64,000 bases of DNA from the NCBI RefSeq assembly GCF_030272615.1, contig NC_081413.1:609159209-609223208 (forward strand), read 5' to 3'. This stretch comes from Cryptomeria japonica (lineage: Eukaryota > Streptophyta > Pinopsida > Cupressales > Cupressaceae). The notes below the pieces were generated by a model, which was not told the DNA's origin, ran no database searches, and was given only the letters and a program-made list of their open reading frames with translations. The position numbers were made by a program, and so were the translations under genes. Shown piece by piece: positions 35,682 through 48,041 of this stretch (within the stretch, counting starts at the first letter, position 1; each line of letters opens with the position of its first letter).

Positions 35682-35816
35682 TGTTGGTGTTGGAAATAAG
35701 CCACACCCGGACCGACAATGGACTGGTCCAAGAGGGGCCAGTAGCTCAGTGGTAGAGCACTCCAACAGCGTATGGAAGGTCCTAGGTTCGAGTCCTAGCT
35801 GGTCCATGTCTCGACA
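35682..35816 (+). repeat. 3' short LTR with embedded tRNA-like sequence
   Basis: 135 bp from TGTTGGTGTTGG to CATGTCTCGACA, preceded by a polypurine tract and followed by the duplicated target GGATG. Differences from the 5' copy are scattered, as expected of two LTRs that have aged in place. Confidence 0.9.
35735..35806 (+). other. tRNA-like cloverleaf inside the 3' LTR
   Basis: Better preserved than its partner: acceptor GGGCCAG/CTGGTCC, D arm GCTC/GAGC and a fully paired T arm CTAGG-TTCGAGT-CCTAG. The anticodon arm pairs TCCA/TGGA around an 8-nt loop containing AGC. Boxes A (35742) and B (35786) match consensus. A run of five T at about 35841 could end a polymerase III transcript. Confidence 0.8.
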
Positions 35817-36525
35817 GGATGTACCTCTCAAATCCTCCCCTTTTTCTATGATTGACCTCTAGCCACCATTGCTTCTAGTGTGGAGGTTTCTATATTAGAT
35901 TTCCTTCACACCTCTTCAGATAACAAAGCTCCCACAAAGAAATAAAATTCAAGGGTGTCAGTTGTGCTAAAGCTAATAGAAGTGCTTAAGTGATTCCAGG
36001 ATTCAAAAATAAACACAACAATGTGACTGTCTTGTTTTCATCTACAATTTTTACGTCCATACTAGCTAATTGACAAATGAAAACATTTATATGATGAACA
36101 ATTTTTGTACCTTCATTCGCAAACTATACAACCGCCTCTTCAAGTAGATTTTGTTGGTCAAGGATCATGTCATGTAAAGACTCTCCATTATAGTCCATAG
36201 GACGATAAGTATGTTGTTGTTTCTTCTCCGAGAATATTGAAAAGAACTTCATTTGCCAAACACAACCGAATTGTGCTAAGTGATTTTGTAATCTATATCT
36301 TCCCAATCCTCATTTGCAAGTTTTTTTGACTTTCCTACCAATGCCTTGTGCAATCCTTATTGCACTAACAATCACAAATCTTGAGCTTACATAGCTCAAA
36401 GTTATTCTTTTCATTAAATTTCTCCACCTTGAACCTTGCATTCAAAACCTTCGCCATTTGATGCTACAAAAGTAACACCAAATCCTAATATAGTTGCTGC
36501 AAAAAATAATTTCTTTGATATCACT

Positions 36526-36745
36526 TGTGAAAGAGGAAGTGCAAACCCAGAAAATTAAATATTGCAACACAAATTAGTTGCAAATAAGTAATGAAAAATA
36601 TAAAACGGAATAATAGAATATCAAACAAGACACAAATTTATGTGGTAAAGCTTAACAATATGCTAGGGAAACATCCATGGGGCCAGGTATTGGTATTCTT
36701 ATTTCCCAAAGAAAATAATTACAATCTTCACAAATGCTTTAAAAC
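36526..36745 (-). repeat. 5' LTR remnant of the minus-strand copia
   Basis: It begins TGTGAAAGAGGAAGTGC and matches the LTR at 23500 for about 220 bp, then diverges after GAAAATAATTACAATCTTC. On its internal side a degenerate primer-binding site reads TGATATCAAAG on the minus strand. The outer part of the LTR was not found, so it is truncated or replaced. Confidence 0.7.
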
Positions 36746-38672
36746 AATTGATCACCATAATTATCTAATCATCCACCATAATTCTTTTCTTGGAGGCCTC
36801 TAAGAAGGTATGCACCAAATAATGCACCATAATGATCTAATGCTATAGTTGCATTTGGGTTGCTCCTAGTTCTTATCTTGTCTTCCTAATTGACTCTTAT
36901 CATTTTTGAGAACATGTGTTTTCTTTACTCACTTGACTGTTTTGAATGACATGCTTCTAGGTTTTTTCGACTAGCTTCTTTAGGGTCATTGATTTGCTCC
37001 TTAAATGTGCTCATAAAAACTTTAATTATGCAACTAATTTACTTTTGCCCAACAATTATTGTGGTGATCGATAATACCCCTAGTTGGAATGATTTTGTTG
37101 TTTGCCTGATTGCCACTGCCATCATCAATTCTTAAAGTTTTCTGAGCACTGCACTTCATGTACTCCCTACAAAATAATTGCTGTTTTAGTAACTTGAGAT
37201 TATATATAACAAACTAATTATTAAAAATTTGGGGAAATGCCACCCGTCTGTCTGTTCAAGCTTTGGTGTTTTAGTTGTATTGTCCCACAACTTGATAAGC
37301 AATGGCCCAATCAATAGATAAATTGGAGTCAACACACTCATGATTAGTCTTTAAACTCTAGTCAAGGTGGATGTTTAGTTGGGAATTGAAGTGTTTTGAT
37401 GTTTTTTTCCTTGGGGGTTCAAGTATTTATGGTTGTGACAAGTCCTAGAGTTTTGGTCAATAGGATCTTCTTGTGGATATCTTTCCCTCTAAGACCTCCG
37501 AAAGGCTGGATGTCCAATTGACTTACATTAAATGTCCACTAGGAATGTTAGCTGGATGTGAGGGAACAACTTAATCTGGTTTAGAAAACTATTTCTTGCT
37601 TCCATGAAGTTATTGACAATAAAACCCCAAAAAGTTAGGAAAAGAGTGCATTGAGGAAATTGAATGTGGGCTAAAAATAAATAGAATTGAAATTGGTTTC
37701 CTGGGTCTTGTTGATGTGTTTTTATGCACATAACATTTCAGAATAAAATACCAAGGTAATTTACCCTCTCTTGAACAAAATCACCTTAGATGCTAAGAAT
37801 GAGATCAACTAAAATGATTCCAAGGTTTCTACATGTCAGGTCTTGACGAGTGGGTAACTCAATGGTCGATGTGAATTGCTGTGTTCACTTGGGGACTTAC
37901 GCAAATGTTTGGATTATCATGAATGATGCGGAATAGGTGTGCTAACAACTTAAGATTTATCAATATGGCTCTGGATTTACTTCTTACTAAAAAATGGGCA
38001 AAAGGAATAGGGTTCAAGAAATCTATTCTAAGCCTAGGAATGTAGGAAATGATGAATGGATCTAGTGGAATCAAACTAGGCGAGGTCTCACAATTAGGTA
38101 TTGACACAAGCTTAGTGCAATCGTCTAAGGTATACTTAAAGATTTTCAGGCTATCACCATCAAACGTTGACACCATCCAAGTTGATGCTTGTCAAGGGAC
38201 GCGTAATAGTTGAAGTTAAGCTTACTTAAATTTCTAGTTGACCACACAAGGCGCACTTACCAGTGGCAAGAGGCTAGTGGTATGGATTAAGGATTCCACA
38301 TAAATGAATTCAACAAATTTTCCACTCAATCTAACATACATGAAAATAAATTCTAATCTAAAATTCTACTCTAACTTGGAGGAATTGAGAACCATGAATG
38401 CAAAGACAACATTTGAAGAGCAAAATCACCAATAATTGAACAATGATTATAATTCAAAGAACTGCAACATATACCAACAATTCTACAAAAACTCTCCCTT
38501 ACAAATGAGAGACAAGGAGGCATATATAGAGTCTCTTACAAAATGGATGGCCAAGATTGATCCAAGATCAATGGCTGAGATCTTGCCAACAAAACCCTAG
38601 AATTGCCTTAATTAGGGTTTACATAAAAAATGGTGCCACCAACATATGGCTCAATGAAAAGATACCTTGTCA
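36746..38672. other. No gene seen
   Basis: AT-rich sequence with no supported coding domain on either strand. A 105-codon minus frame at 37859-38176 has no recognisable feature. It may be older retroelement or intron debris. Confidence 0.45.
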
Positions 38673-41600
38673 TCAAATAGAGAATCTTCTAGAAGATTCC
38701 TCCTTGCATCTCTCTCTCCTAGCATACTCCAAGAATCTAGCCAATACTAAATCTAACTCCTCCATGGAAATGCTAGGCAAGGTATCTTGTTGTAAATCAA
38801 TCACGTCCAGTGAATCCGAGCAAGCATCCAAAGTGTTCTCCAAATCAAGCACGAGCTTCTGTGAACTATGAACATGAATTAACAAAGAGACCAAGTTGTC
38901 TATCTGACTCTTCTTCAAAGAGTCCAACTGGCAAAAATACATAAATTTCATCTTGTCTCTTAATTCGGCTAAGTGTAAACCACTAGTATCACTAACATCA
39001 ACACCCAATAATTCCTCAATCGAGGCAAGGATCTTCATCTAAAATGTCATGAATTAATCCTTCCATCTCCATACCATTCGACTGGGCGTTCTCATAAGTT
39101 GATTTCTTCACGGCTAATGTACAATACTAACCATAGAAATTGTATCTATCTCCACTATGCACAATGTTCTCGTTGACCAAAGTGGAATTAGGAATCTTCT
39201 TCAAAGCCTGGAGGCGTGGAATAGTCTTGTCTGGAATAGGCCGGAATTCTTCCCAAACTCCCTCCAAATACTAGATTCTGAAGGCGAGCCCTGTTGTTCC
39301 ATCATATGCATGGACAAACTGAGTAAGGAAATCATATGCCTGCTTTCTTGTACTCTCAATTCACTTCACCTCCGAGAGTGTATCTCTCGCTGCCTCATAG
39401 TGTGAATTCATTCCATGGTCAACTGCAATAGGGGAAATAAGGATGGGATTTTCACGCCTTATCCTTGCAATATACTCTCTAAGTCTGATATTCTCTTCTC
39501 TGTACGTTTCCTTCTCCGCAATCTCTCGGTGTAACCTTGCATCGATTGCCTTGAGGTTTTCACCAACCTCCTGAAATTCTTGCTTTCTGGATGTACGACC
39601 AAGGGCAACTGAACTAATCTGGAAATCCATAGGAGAAGCAATATCCGTTGTCATGCCTGCAATAGGAACAACAATTTGCGCAATCCACATTCTTGTCTCA
39701 TCTCTAGCTATGTGCGACAAAATCTCCGCTCTCTTGGGCTCCTTCTCCTTAGCACTCCTAGCTAGGTAGTCATCAATATCATCAATAGGCTATACCTCTA
39801 TCATTTGTTTACTTTTCTCCATACTTCTCATCAGCCATTCAGGAATAGCGGCCATCTCCATACCATCATCGAGACATATTTCTCGATCAAGTCCGCTCAA
39901 TGCCGAGATAACATCATCATCATCGTTAGGATTATCCCTGGTCCAATCATATACCTCATTTCCCAAACTAACTTCCAAAAGGACAGTAGGGGATCCCGAC
40001 TGACCATCATTCTCATTTGGAGGTGCAGATGTCGTTGTGGCATGAAATTCCCTGGTAGTATCACTGTGTTGGAACACTGTTGAGTCTCCTTGTTTTGTTC
40101 TGTTACTTCAATCACTTCGATTGATAAGACACTAAGAGGTGGTGAAGGAATGATAGGTGGATGAATAATAGTATTTTGTTTCTTCTTCACCTCCTCAATC
40201 TTCTTTCCTCTGGCCTTGACTTCTCCTGGTGTGTTCTTCCTTCTCTCAGGAGCTTGACTCTCTTCGTCTACATGAATCCTGACATCACTGATAGTCCTCT
40301 GATCATCCTCAGAAATAGACTCTTCCGGCTTCATCCTTTCATAAGTGAAGGGAACACCCATATCAACTAACTTATTCATCTGTATTTCTACCCATGCACA
40401 GGAGAAACTCAAGACCTCTCTCATCAATACATTCAAGTCAATCTCTTCTGACTCTGACCAATTAGGCAATAGGATTACTGATGCAGAGCTTTGACAACTG
40501 AAACTTGATAGACCCAATCACCTTTATGTTATTTGATGTTTACTCAATGCATTAATGACACCAAGCTTGAAGTCGGTTCTTGAAATCTGATCAATTTTCT
40601 AAAACAGAAAAGACTCTTCTATAATCATAGTATTGTAGTGCATAACAACAGAATACGATCAATAGAAGCCATTCTAACAAATTGAGCCAAGTTCAATCAA
40701 TAAAATTTTGGAAAGTTTTTAGTCTCTTATCTGCTCTCGGTCAGACCCAAAACAGAGTTCGTTCCTTTTATCGTGAAATCAGTTTCTAAGACTAATACTG
40801 GTTCATAACATTGATTTTGTATTTTCTTAGGAACAGAATACACCCATTTCCTTGTTTAGATATTCATGTATTGAACTTTTGGCACTGTTATAGGATCAAT
40901 CGGCAATGTAATTTATCCAAACAAGATTTCTTTAAATGTTTTCCACAAACGGTTAAACAAATCTGTGAGAGTTTCAAATCGATACCCCAAATCACTATTC
41001 TTTCAAAGCGACTGCTAAAACATCAATCTTTTTCCAATGAAATTATTGACTGCGAATAACGTTTACAAAGACACCATTACTACCCACGGTCTGTCACCAG
41101 AATATAGTTTCAGAATTATTTGTGGAATTCACACCATACATTAAACTATGAATTGATACTCATAAACATACGTTCATCACAGCAGATAACTCATGAACCA
41201 GGGTAAGTGTATAAACTCGATTCCAACAATATTATGAATTCCCTCCAATAAACCCGATATCATTCACTTAACGGTGAAACCCGATGCTCAACACTTCAAC
41301 ATGTATTCAACAACAAGAATTTGTTAAAACCTGATACCCAGCACACCCGATTCATAAACAAATTGTTCAGTTCTTTCGATACCTTCACTCATCGGCATCT
41401 TCCCCTGTTTATCAACGGTGATCACCTAAACTTCTCCAAACTGCACATGCATAGTCAGTGATATATTTTACATGTTAGAAAACGTCTCCCATGAATATAA
41501 GGCCTTAACATATTCATGGGATGACTTTCATCTTCTAAAACTCTGCTGTAAACTCAACAACGGCAAATAAAAAAAACTACTGTTACTATAAACGGCGCAA

Positions 41601-43650
41601 CAGAGAATTCAAATTAATAATAAAGTTCAACCCCCAAACAAAATAATGATCAAGGAAGCTCAATACATTTCAGAACATCAGTCGATCATTCCAAAATCAA
41701 TATAAAAGATCTGGGCCTATTCAAACTTGATGGTCTTTCTTTATTAACTGTTCGCCAAACTGTGTATCCGAGAACATCTGTCTACACTGAGTTCCCTTCG
41801 CATACATTAATCCCGGTTACAACTGTTTCAACCCCATTTTTTGTTGGTTACATCCATTTACAATATTTAAAGATCTTTTAAAAGGTATTTCACTGCAAAA
41901 AGACTACATAACCGTTTCACTTTGAAAATCTGAATTATTTAACTTTAAAAACCTTAAAAGGTTCCCAAACACTCCTACTTCCTAGACTTCATGAACATTC
42001 TTTGAGACTTGGACATTACAATTAAGTTTCTAGTCTCTTGAAGGACATTGAAAACACAAAATGAGCCTTTGAAGACCTTACAAATAGAACAAGACATGGC
42101 ACTGTTTGAAAACCACAATATGACTTTGATCGCACATGTTATTCTTCTGATTTGTCTTAATGTCCTATGAAAGTTTCTGCATCTTTGACCTGAAATTGAA
42201 AATTGGAGGTGCTCCTGCACCAATTACCTTCTTCATTTCACTCATACTGTGGGTGCATATGATCTTTGTTTATCTAATAGTTGATCAGGAATGAGGAAAA
42301 GTCCACACTTCCTCATGAAATCCACTGACATTCTGGACCACATTCTTCTCTTCACTGCTTGCTCATCCATCAGGTTGGCCCAATAATCCTCTATGTCAAC
42401 TTTGTGAATGAACTTCTCTCCCCTGATCCTTCCTGCCTTCTTGTCTGTATCAAATCTTTCTCTTTTCTTATATGTAGCAAATCGATAGAATGCAAGCTCC
42501 TCACTCCCAGTGCTGGCGGTTATGGCAAACTGACAAACCTTTGATGTCTTCCCAATTGAAATAGGGAATGTCATACCTGTCCTGTGCTTTTCTCTCTGAA
42601 TGACATCGAACTCTAGAAACTATCTCATCACTTCCAACAAGATCATTCTGTCGGTCGGATACCTTGTAAGTCTATAGGGTTCAGATTGAAACCCATGAAT
42701 CCTAAGGTACGTGAAAGTGGAGAATCTTCTGCGGATTCCACCTTGCAGCATCTGTGTGATGTACATAGTGAATGATGCATTCACTATCTTATAGTCTTCA
42801 ATTTTATACATGCTCAGCTGGGGGTAGCATTCATGACTCCTGAATTGTCCTTGCCCATTCCCGACTTCACCTTTGCATATTAATCCTCTGTATAAAATAA
42901 ATCGTGCAAGCAGGTATACCAGGTAAGAAGTCATGGCGAATGACTTGGACCGCTCTACATTCTTCATCGGAAAGTCCAGATTGTCACTTATAATCTTAGA
43001 CCAGTTTACTAATGTTCCTCTAAGACAATCTTGGATGAAGTAGAACATCCATCCATCGAATATTGCTCCCTGCGGCATCCCCATCACTCTGTTGAGTAGG
43101 AATATCAAATCACTATACTCCTCCTTGAAGTCTACGCACATGAGTGTCTTGGGAGCCTTTGAATGATGAGACCTAGGCTCAATCATCCACTCTTTGTTTA
43201 TCAAATTCTTGCTTACACCCATCTTCTTCATGTATCTTTCTTCATATTCATCCTTGGTCACATCCTTCATGTTTGTTTTGCGTGGAATTCCGAACTCCTC
43301 TGCAATAGCATCCTCAGCAAGGTAGGCAATGATAACACCCTTAGGAGTCTTGATCATTCGCGTGAGCGGATCGTAACATCGTGCACACTCCAGGATAAAC
43401 TCACTGCACTGTATGGACTGTGGAAATCCAGTAGCATGAAACATACCACTCTTCATACTGTTCGCATAGGCTGGGGAAGGAACTTGATCTTCGATTATGA
43501 ACATCCGCTGCTACATCTGGTCGAAGTCTAGGAAATGCATGTTTGTATCTGTGATCTCCTTCCATCTAGATGAAATCTTGAGCTCTGGATAAAATCCAGT
43601 CTCCAACATCTTCAATAGTTCTTTCCTTTCCTTATAGCTAGACTTCGACA
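38673..43650 (-). pseudogene. Large broken ORF of unknown family, with coiled coil
   Basis: Read on the minus strand: MSKSSYKERKELLKMLETGF at 43650, an in-frame stop near 43515, then a globular region to about 42242 (IQCSEFILECARCYDPL, AEEFGIPRKTNMKDV, EYEERYMKKMGVSKNLINK, MGMPQGAIFDGWMFYFIQD, ARFILYRGLICKGEVG). A donor-like GAAGAAG|GTAATT near 42233 suggests an intron toward 40517. The remainder (40517-38673, frameshifted near 40080 and 39790) is acidic and disordered (PNDDDDVISALSG), then coiled-coil-like (EVGENLKAIDARLHREIAEK), ending in a Leu-rich segment (MKILASIEELLG). No catalytic or membrane motif was seen. The layout (globular N-terminus, disordered middle, coiled coil) matches the 3' ORF of the gypsy element at 54.8-57.5 kb. 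I do not recognise its function. Confidence 0.55.
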
Positions 43651-46600
43651 TAGTATCTGTACGATGCTTGAAGTTAGACTTAAGAAAATAAATAATGTTC
43701 TTAATAAAATTCCTGAATTTCTAAAGATTTAGCTAATTAGAGCATAAAGTCAGGAAAATAATCCATACACTTGGTAAATTTTAACAATTAAGTTCAAAAT
43801 GTGACAATTTTAAGGCATGGAAACCTTCTATAAAATTCATTGATACCTCCTTATACTTGAAAAATATGCAAGCTAAAATGCAAAGGAGTATATCGAATCA
43901 ACGATGACTAAGGAAAGGTGTGAAAGGTTGTGTTTTCACACAAAGGTATGTTTGAAGACACCTTCCGCAGTCAACAATGGAGGTCAACAATTCTGAAGAC
44001 AACTTGAAAATCAGACTTTTAAAATATGTTGTAATCCTTAAAAAATGTGCATAAACTCGATAAAAATCAGTTTTAATGATGAAAACAATCATCTTCAAGA
44101 ATGTAAGTGTGGCTGGTAAAAGATAAATTTTTGAGGACAAGTCTGAAAATTGATTACTTCAGACTTACTAGCACCTTGCAAAGTAGTTAAAAATCCCTGA
44201 AAATGATAGAAAATAACTAATTAATCAGCTCCAAGCAAAATCGCCAAAGTGGTTAGGTGGCTAGAAATGAAAATTTCTGAGGACAACCGCCTAACAATAG
44301 AGTTTTCAGACCTGCAACAACGATAAGATGGTCTGAAAATTCATTAAAAACTCCACAAAACACCTCCAAATGCAAATCGCCTAAGTTGAAATTAGCTGGG
44401 CAAAGAAGGTTGAAGTCTGAAAATTAATGGGCAGCCATTAATGGAGGTCAAATCTGAAGACAAACCTCAGATTTGAAGCGAATCAACAAGTAGGAACAAT
44501 GGCAGCCACCAAATATGCATGGAAATCATCAAAATGTGGCACCAAACCTCTCCAAAACCAAAATCGAAATTTCTCCAACTATGGCACCATTTTTAAAATT
44601 CTGAAAATGTCATCAATGGCAGCTCAGATTTGCGACAATGGAGGTCAAACAACAAGCAAAAAATGGAGGAGAAAATCGCCAAGTTTCCAAACACAAAAAT
44701 CGCCACCTTTCACCAAAAATCACCAAGTTTGAAAAAATCGAAAATCTGGAAATGGTCTTCAATGGCAGCAAGGGAATGGATCAGCAAGCTGGAAAAAATG
44801 GAATGGCAATGGCAGATTTAATAATAAAATAATGTTGGAAAACTCCCTCTCTTATACTTGCTTTTACCTCTTACTTTCACCACACAAGCAATGTGGGATA
44901 AAACACTTGCTTAAATACTTGTTTGGTAAAAAACTAAATTGCTTCTAGAAGGTTAAAATATTAAATGTTTATTGCAAGTTATTAAATTTTGCTTTTAAAA
45001 TTTTAAATAATCATTAATCGTCATTTAAAAGCAATTTAATGGGGCTTACTTATTAAAATATTGCAATTTAAGTCTAAATTAAGCTTCTAGGGGAAAATTG
45101 ATCCTAGCTTGGACAAAAATCCATGCTCAAATTCATCAAAATGCACATAAAACACTCCAAGGGAAAATCGATGGCAGTCTGGACAAGGAATCTACACTTC
45201 AAATTCACTTTACTTGCAAAAATTGCTCCCTGGTGGAAACTCGACCTTAGTCTGGATGAAAATCCGGACTCAAAACTCATTAAAATGCTCTCAGTGGAAA
45301 ATCGACTTGGGTCTAGACTGAGAGTTTGCACAAAAATCCGCACTAACTTGTCACAAATCATTCTGGTGGAAAATCGACCCAGGCATGGAATCATCCTCAA
45401 CGTTGTCCGCACTATAGTCCACACTCCTAGTGGAAAATCGATGGCAGTTTGGATTTCAGGGGAAACCCATGTGTAGTGTGGATTTTGAGTGGGGGAAAAG
45501 GGTGGGTAGTCTAGAATATGAGGGGAAAAGCACCTCTAGCATGGAATTTGACCTCCTAACCCTTGGAATATGGATTTCCCTTAGGAATTTGACATTTTAA
45601 CCACTCAAAATCACTTAGAAACTTCAAAATTAGATTGGACTTAGGCAAATTTTCCAAAAATATGAGCAAAACGCTAGGAAATTATCGGGATAAAGTGCCA
45701 AATTCATTTAAAATAATACCTTAGGAGCGAGAAAACAACTCCAAAAGGTCGAGAATACCTTGGCACTTTAAAATCACTGGTGCACGTGTTTAAAAACACG
45801 TTAACGCTCAAATGGTCAACACTTAGACAAAAACTTAGGATCATTAAAATATCGACGTTTGCAACTTGATCCTATAACTTCAAAACCCTAGACGACACTA
45901 GGCATGATAAAAAACTCTAATACTCGGGCACGGGAAATGCAAAATTGCCCACTAAGTAGCCAAAACCCTAACCTAACAATGCAGAAAGCTGGAAAAGAGG
46001 GGGTCCCCGTTAGAAATGGGGTGATGTGTGAAAAGGTCACAAGAGGTCCATAGGTCCATCACGAGCAAAATATCAAATCGAGCAGTAAATATCAACCAAT
46101 AGAAATCTTAGGTGTAAGAGGTTAATGAAACGAATCTTGTAAAATTGAGAGAAAATCTTGTGAGGAAAAAACTAGACACGATAAGTTTATTTAACTTGGT
46201 TTATTCAAATATTCCTTCAAAAAACTTGAACCCTAAGAGCATTTGGCAGTTTCCCTGGATCCCTAGGCCTATCAGATTATTGGATCACTAGCAATGTAAA
46301 TCATACTTACCAGACTTGGACTCAGCATAGGCTCAACATGCTGAATTTTGACTCGGATCAGACTTGACACAAAGACTTGGTGAATTGAAAAAACTATGAA
46401 ATATAGATATTTTTTAAGTATTTAAATCTTTTTCTATGCACCCTTTTATAAATGAACTTTGAATACATAATAAACTAATCAATTACAATCTACTTAGATC
46501 ACTTGCACAATTATACATCATGCATATATATACAAAAGTGGATTTAAGCTGAAAGAAACAACATTTTCAAGTATATGGTGAGCAGATTTGTAGGGCCATA

Positions 46601-46707
46601 GAGTATAGTGATAGGAAAGTATAGACTTGAATTTAAACCAAACAACCCCTACAAAGAGGAGACCTTTTGACCTATAATATATATATTTTTTTGATCGATC
46701 TTTGTAA
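43651..46707. other. No supported gene; repeat-like non-coding sequence
   Basis: At 44100-44480 short words (CTGAAAATT, GAGGACAA, CTCCA) recur around a purine-rich background; at 44480-44830 ATGGCAGCCA/TGGCAGC phrases recur in all frames without a stable ORF. A diverged minisatellite lies at 45080-45540. The segment 45880-46400 resembles LTR or leader sequence but no ends were fixed. Confidence 0.4.
45080..45540. repeat. Diverged minisatellite, about 70-bp units
   Basis: The phrase TGGAAAATCGATGGCAGT(C/T)TGGA (variants GAAAATTGATCCTAGC, GAAACTCGACCTTAGTC, GAAAATCGACTTGGGTC, GAAAATCGACCCAGGC) recurs six or more times, followed by an AAAATCC(A/G)CACTC-like tail. Units have diverged strongly, so the array is old. 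Confidence 0.65.
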
Positions 46708-48041
46708 TGTCCCCACTCCCTGAGTAGCTTATCAAGAAAGGAAATTCACCTGACACTCATCTCCATAGGTGAATTCTAGTGTTTGGGGATGGTCTACTTG
46801 CCAAAGAGAATCTTATACTTAGTCATTTTTATGACTTTGGTAAGTTAATAAAGTAACTTTATAATTTAAAGATATAAAAGTAAATTTTTCTAAAAATAGA
46901 AAAAAGTTAAGTTATAAGTTATTTAAAATAAATAACTTTATATTACTCCCTTGGCACACTTTCCTAAGTGAATTATAAATTAAAAAGTGGCCCACTTTAA
47001 TATTTAATGGACCCCTCATGTTGTACGTACCCTTGAAGGAATTAAAGATTCCATTGGGATCTCAAAAGATGCTATGAGGGTTCAAATTAGGGCAATTGGG
47101 AGACATAAGGACTTGTACGTGGAATTCTTTGGCATTATGTTTTTGGAGATTTTTATTATTTTGCTCTGCAATTTCCTGCCATAGCAGGTACGACAGGTTT
47201 GGAGACCAAATTAGAAACGAAATCCTTCAATTTTGGGCAGGTTGGACAAAACCTTAGCTATTTCTATCAAGTCAGCACTCAAGGGAACCTTCAAATCAGG
47301 TCTAGAGGACCATTTTCAGAGGGTTTGTGTGATCTTTCTGCAATTTTAGAGGTTGAGGCTCAAATCTGGGCAGTTTATTGGCACTTTCCAGTAGATAGGA
47401 AACATTTTTGGACAGCCGTATCTCTCCCTAGGGCAGTTGTACCTTCCTTAGCTGCCTGAAGATTCAAATAAATAATTGGGAGGGTTTTTGAAGCAGTAAT
47501 TGTTGGTAAAATCATTGTCAGGGCATAGCTAAGATAATTTGGCAATCAATTTGGACAAATCTCAGCAAATTTGGAAGCAATTAGCAAATTATGAGGGATT
47601 TGGAAGCAATTTGGATGAAGTCTCTTGGCAAGTTTTTGGAATAAGCTTCAAATCTCCTGTCTGATCATCAAATTGTTTTAGATAATTATTACTAAGGTGA
47701 ATAAACCTCATTGGAGGAGTTGAATTGCATTGGAAGCCATTATTTTGCAAATTGTCAATAAAACCCTTATTCTAGGATAGGTGTGGGATCACCTGGTATG
47801 CAACTTTGTTCTCTTTGGATAATAAAGCTTCCAAAATTTGTTTCTGTAGTTGTTGTTTAAAGTTAATGTTCAATTCTATTTCAGTCTATTCTTTCATTGC
47901 ATTTCTTGCATACATCTCCATACAAGGCATTAAAAAACACAAAAAAATTAGAAACAATTCAAAAACAAAACAAAATCCAATCATCCTCATTGCTGGTCAC
48001 AGATTAAGATTTGAAACTATCAGCAAATTCAGATCAGACTT

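Larger units (their letters stand above)
30077..35816 (+). mobile_element. Composite: miniature tRNA-LTR element enclosing a copia genome
   Basis: Order: 135-bp LTR (30077-30211), primer-binding site TGGTATCAGAGCC (30212), copia gag-pol (30303-34233), hairpin array (34554-34730), copia polypurine tract (AAGCTAAGAGGGAG), full copia LTR of 780 bp (34838-35617), a second primer-binding site TGATATCAGAGCC (35618), a 64-bp internal stub ending in a polypurine tract (AAGGGGGGG), and a second 135-bp LTR (35682-35816). GGATG at 30072-30076 and 35817-35821 is a perfect 5-bp target duplication. The host copia gag frame continues across it. The enclosed copia has only one LTR of its own, so the unit is neither a simple copia nor an ordinary nested insertion. 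Confidence 0.88.
23946..36457 (-). pseudogene. Copia gag-pol of the minus-strand element, in pieces
   Basis: Gag starts at 36457 (MAKVLNARFKVEKFNEKNNF), is cut by the composite element, and resumes at 30076 with Lys/Gly-rich sequence and a CWYW...GHLKKDC zinc knuckle. Next come protease (about 29870; WLLDSDASNHMCPN, with DSDAS in place of the usual DSGAS), pre-integrase (LWHQ.LGHMS), integrase core (29365-28835; LDYIHLDVWGPSP, FVTFIDDYSRKVWVY, PKQNGIVEHTNMTLL), reverse transcriptase (28377-27790 and 26719-26257; CKWIYKLKKSVD, then LYIDYMLVARKSK with DY in place of the YVDD-type second Asp) and RNase H (24472-23946; STTEVEYMAVSHACK, KHIAIKYHFLRHAID). Stops and frameshifts are frequent, and the catalytic substitutions indicate it is dead. 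Confidence 0.9.
23500..36745 (-). mobile_element. Old Ty1/copia element hosting three later insertions
   Basis: Minus-strand copia with LTR sequence at 23500-23900 (3' LTR) and from 36526 (5' LTR, partly lost). Reading right to left it holds gag (36457-35817, resumed at 30076), protease, integrase, reverse transcriptase and RNase H. Three insertions split it: a solo LTR (24473-26256), a hAT-like element (26720-27781) and the composite element (30077-35816). Each keeps a target duplication, and the copia reading frame resumes on the far side, so the nesting order is secure. Confidence 0.9.

Noticed and set aside
37859-38176. 105-codon minus-strand frame as a small gene
   Set aside because: No domain, no repeat or neighbour support, and AT-rich composition like the surrounding non-coding DNA.
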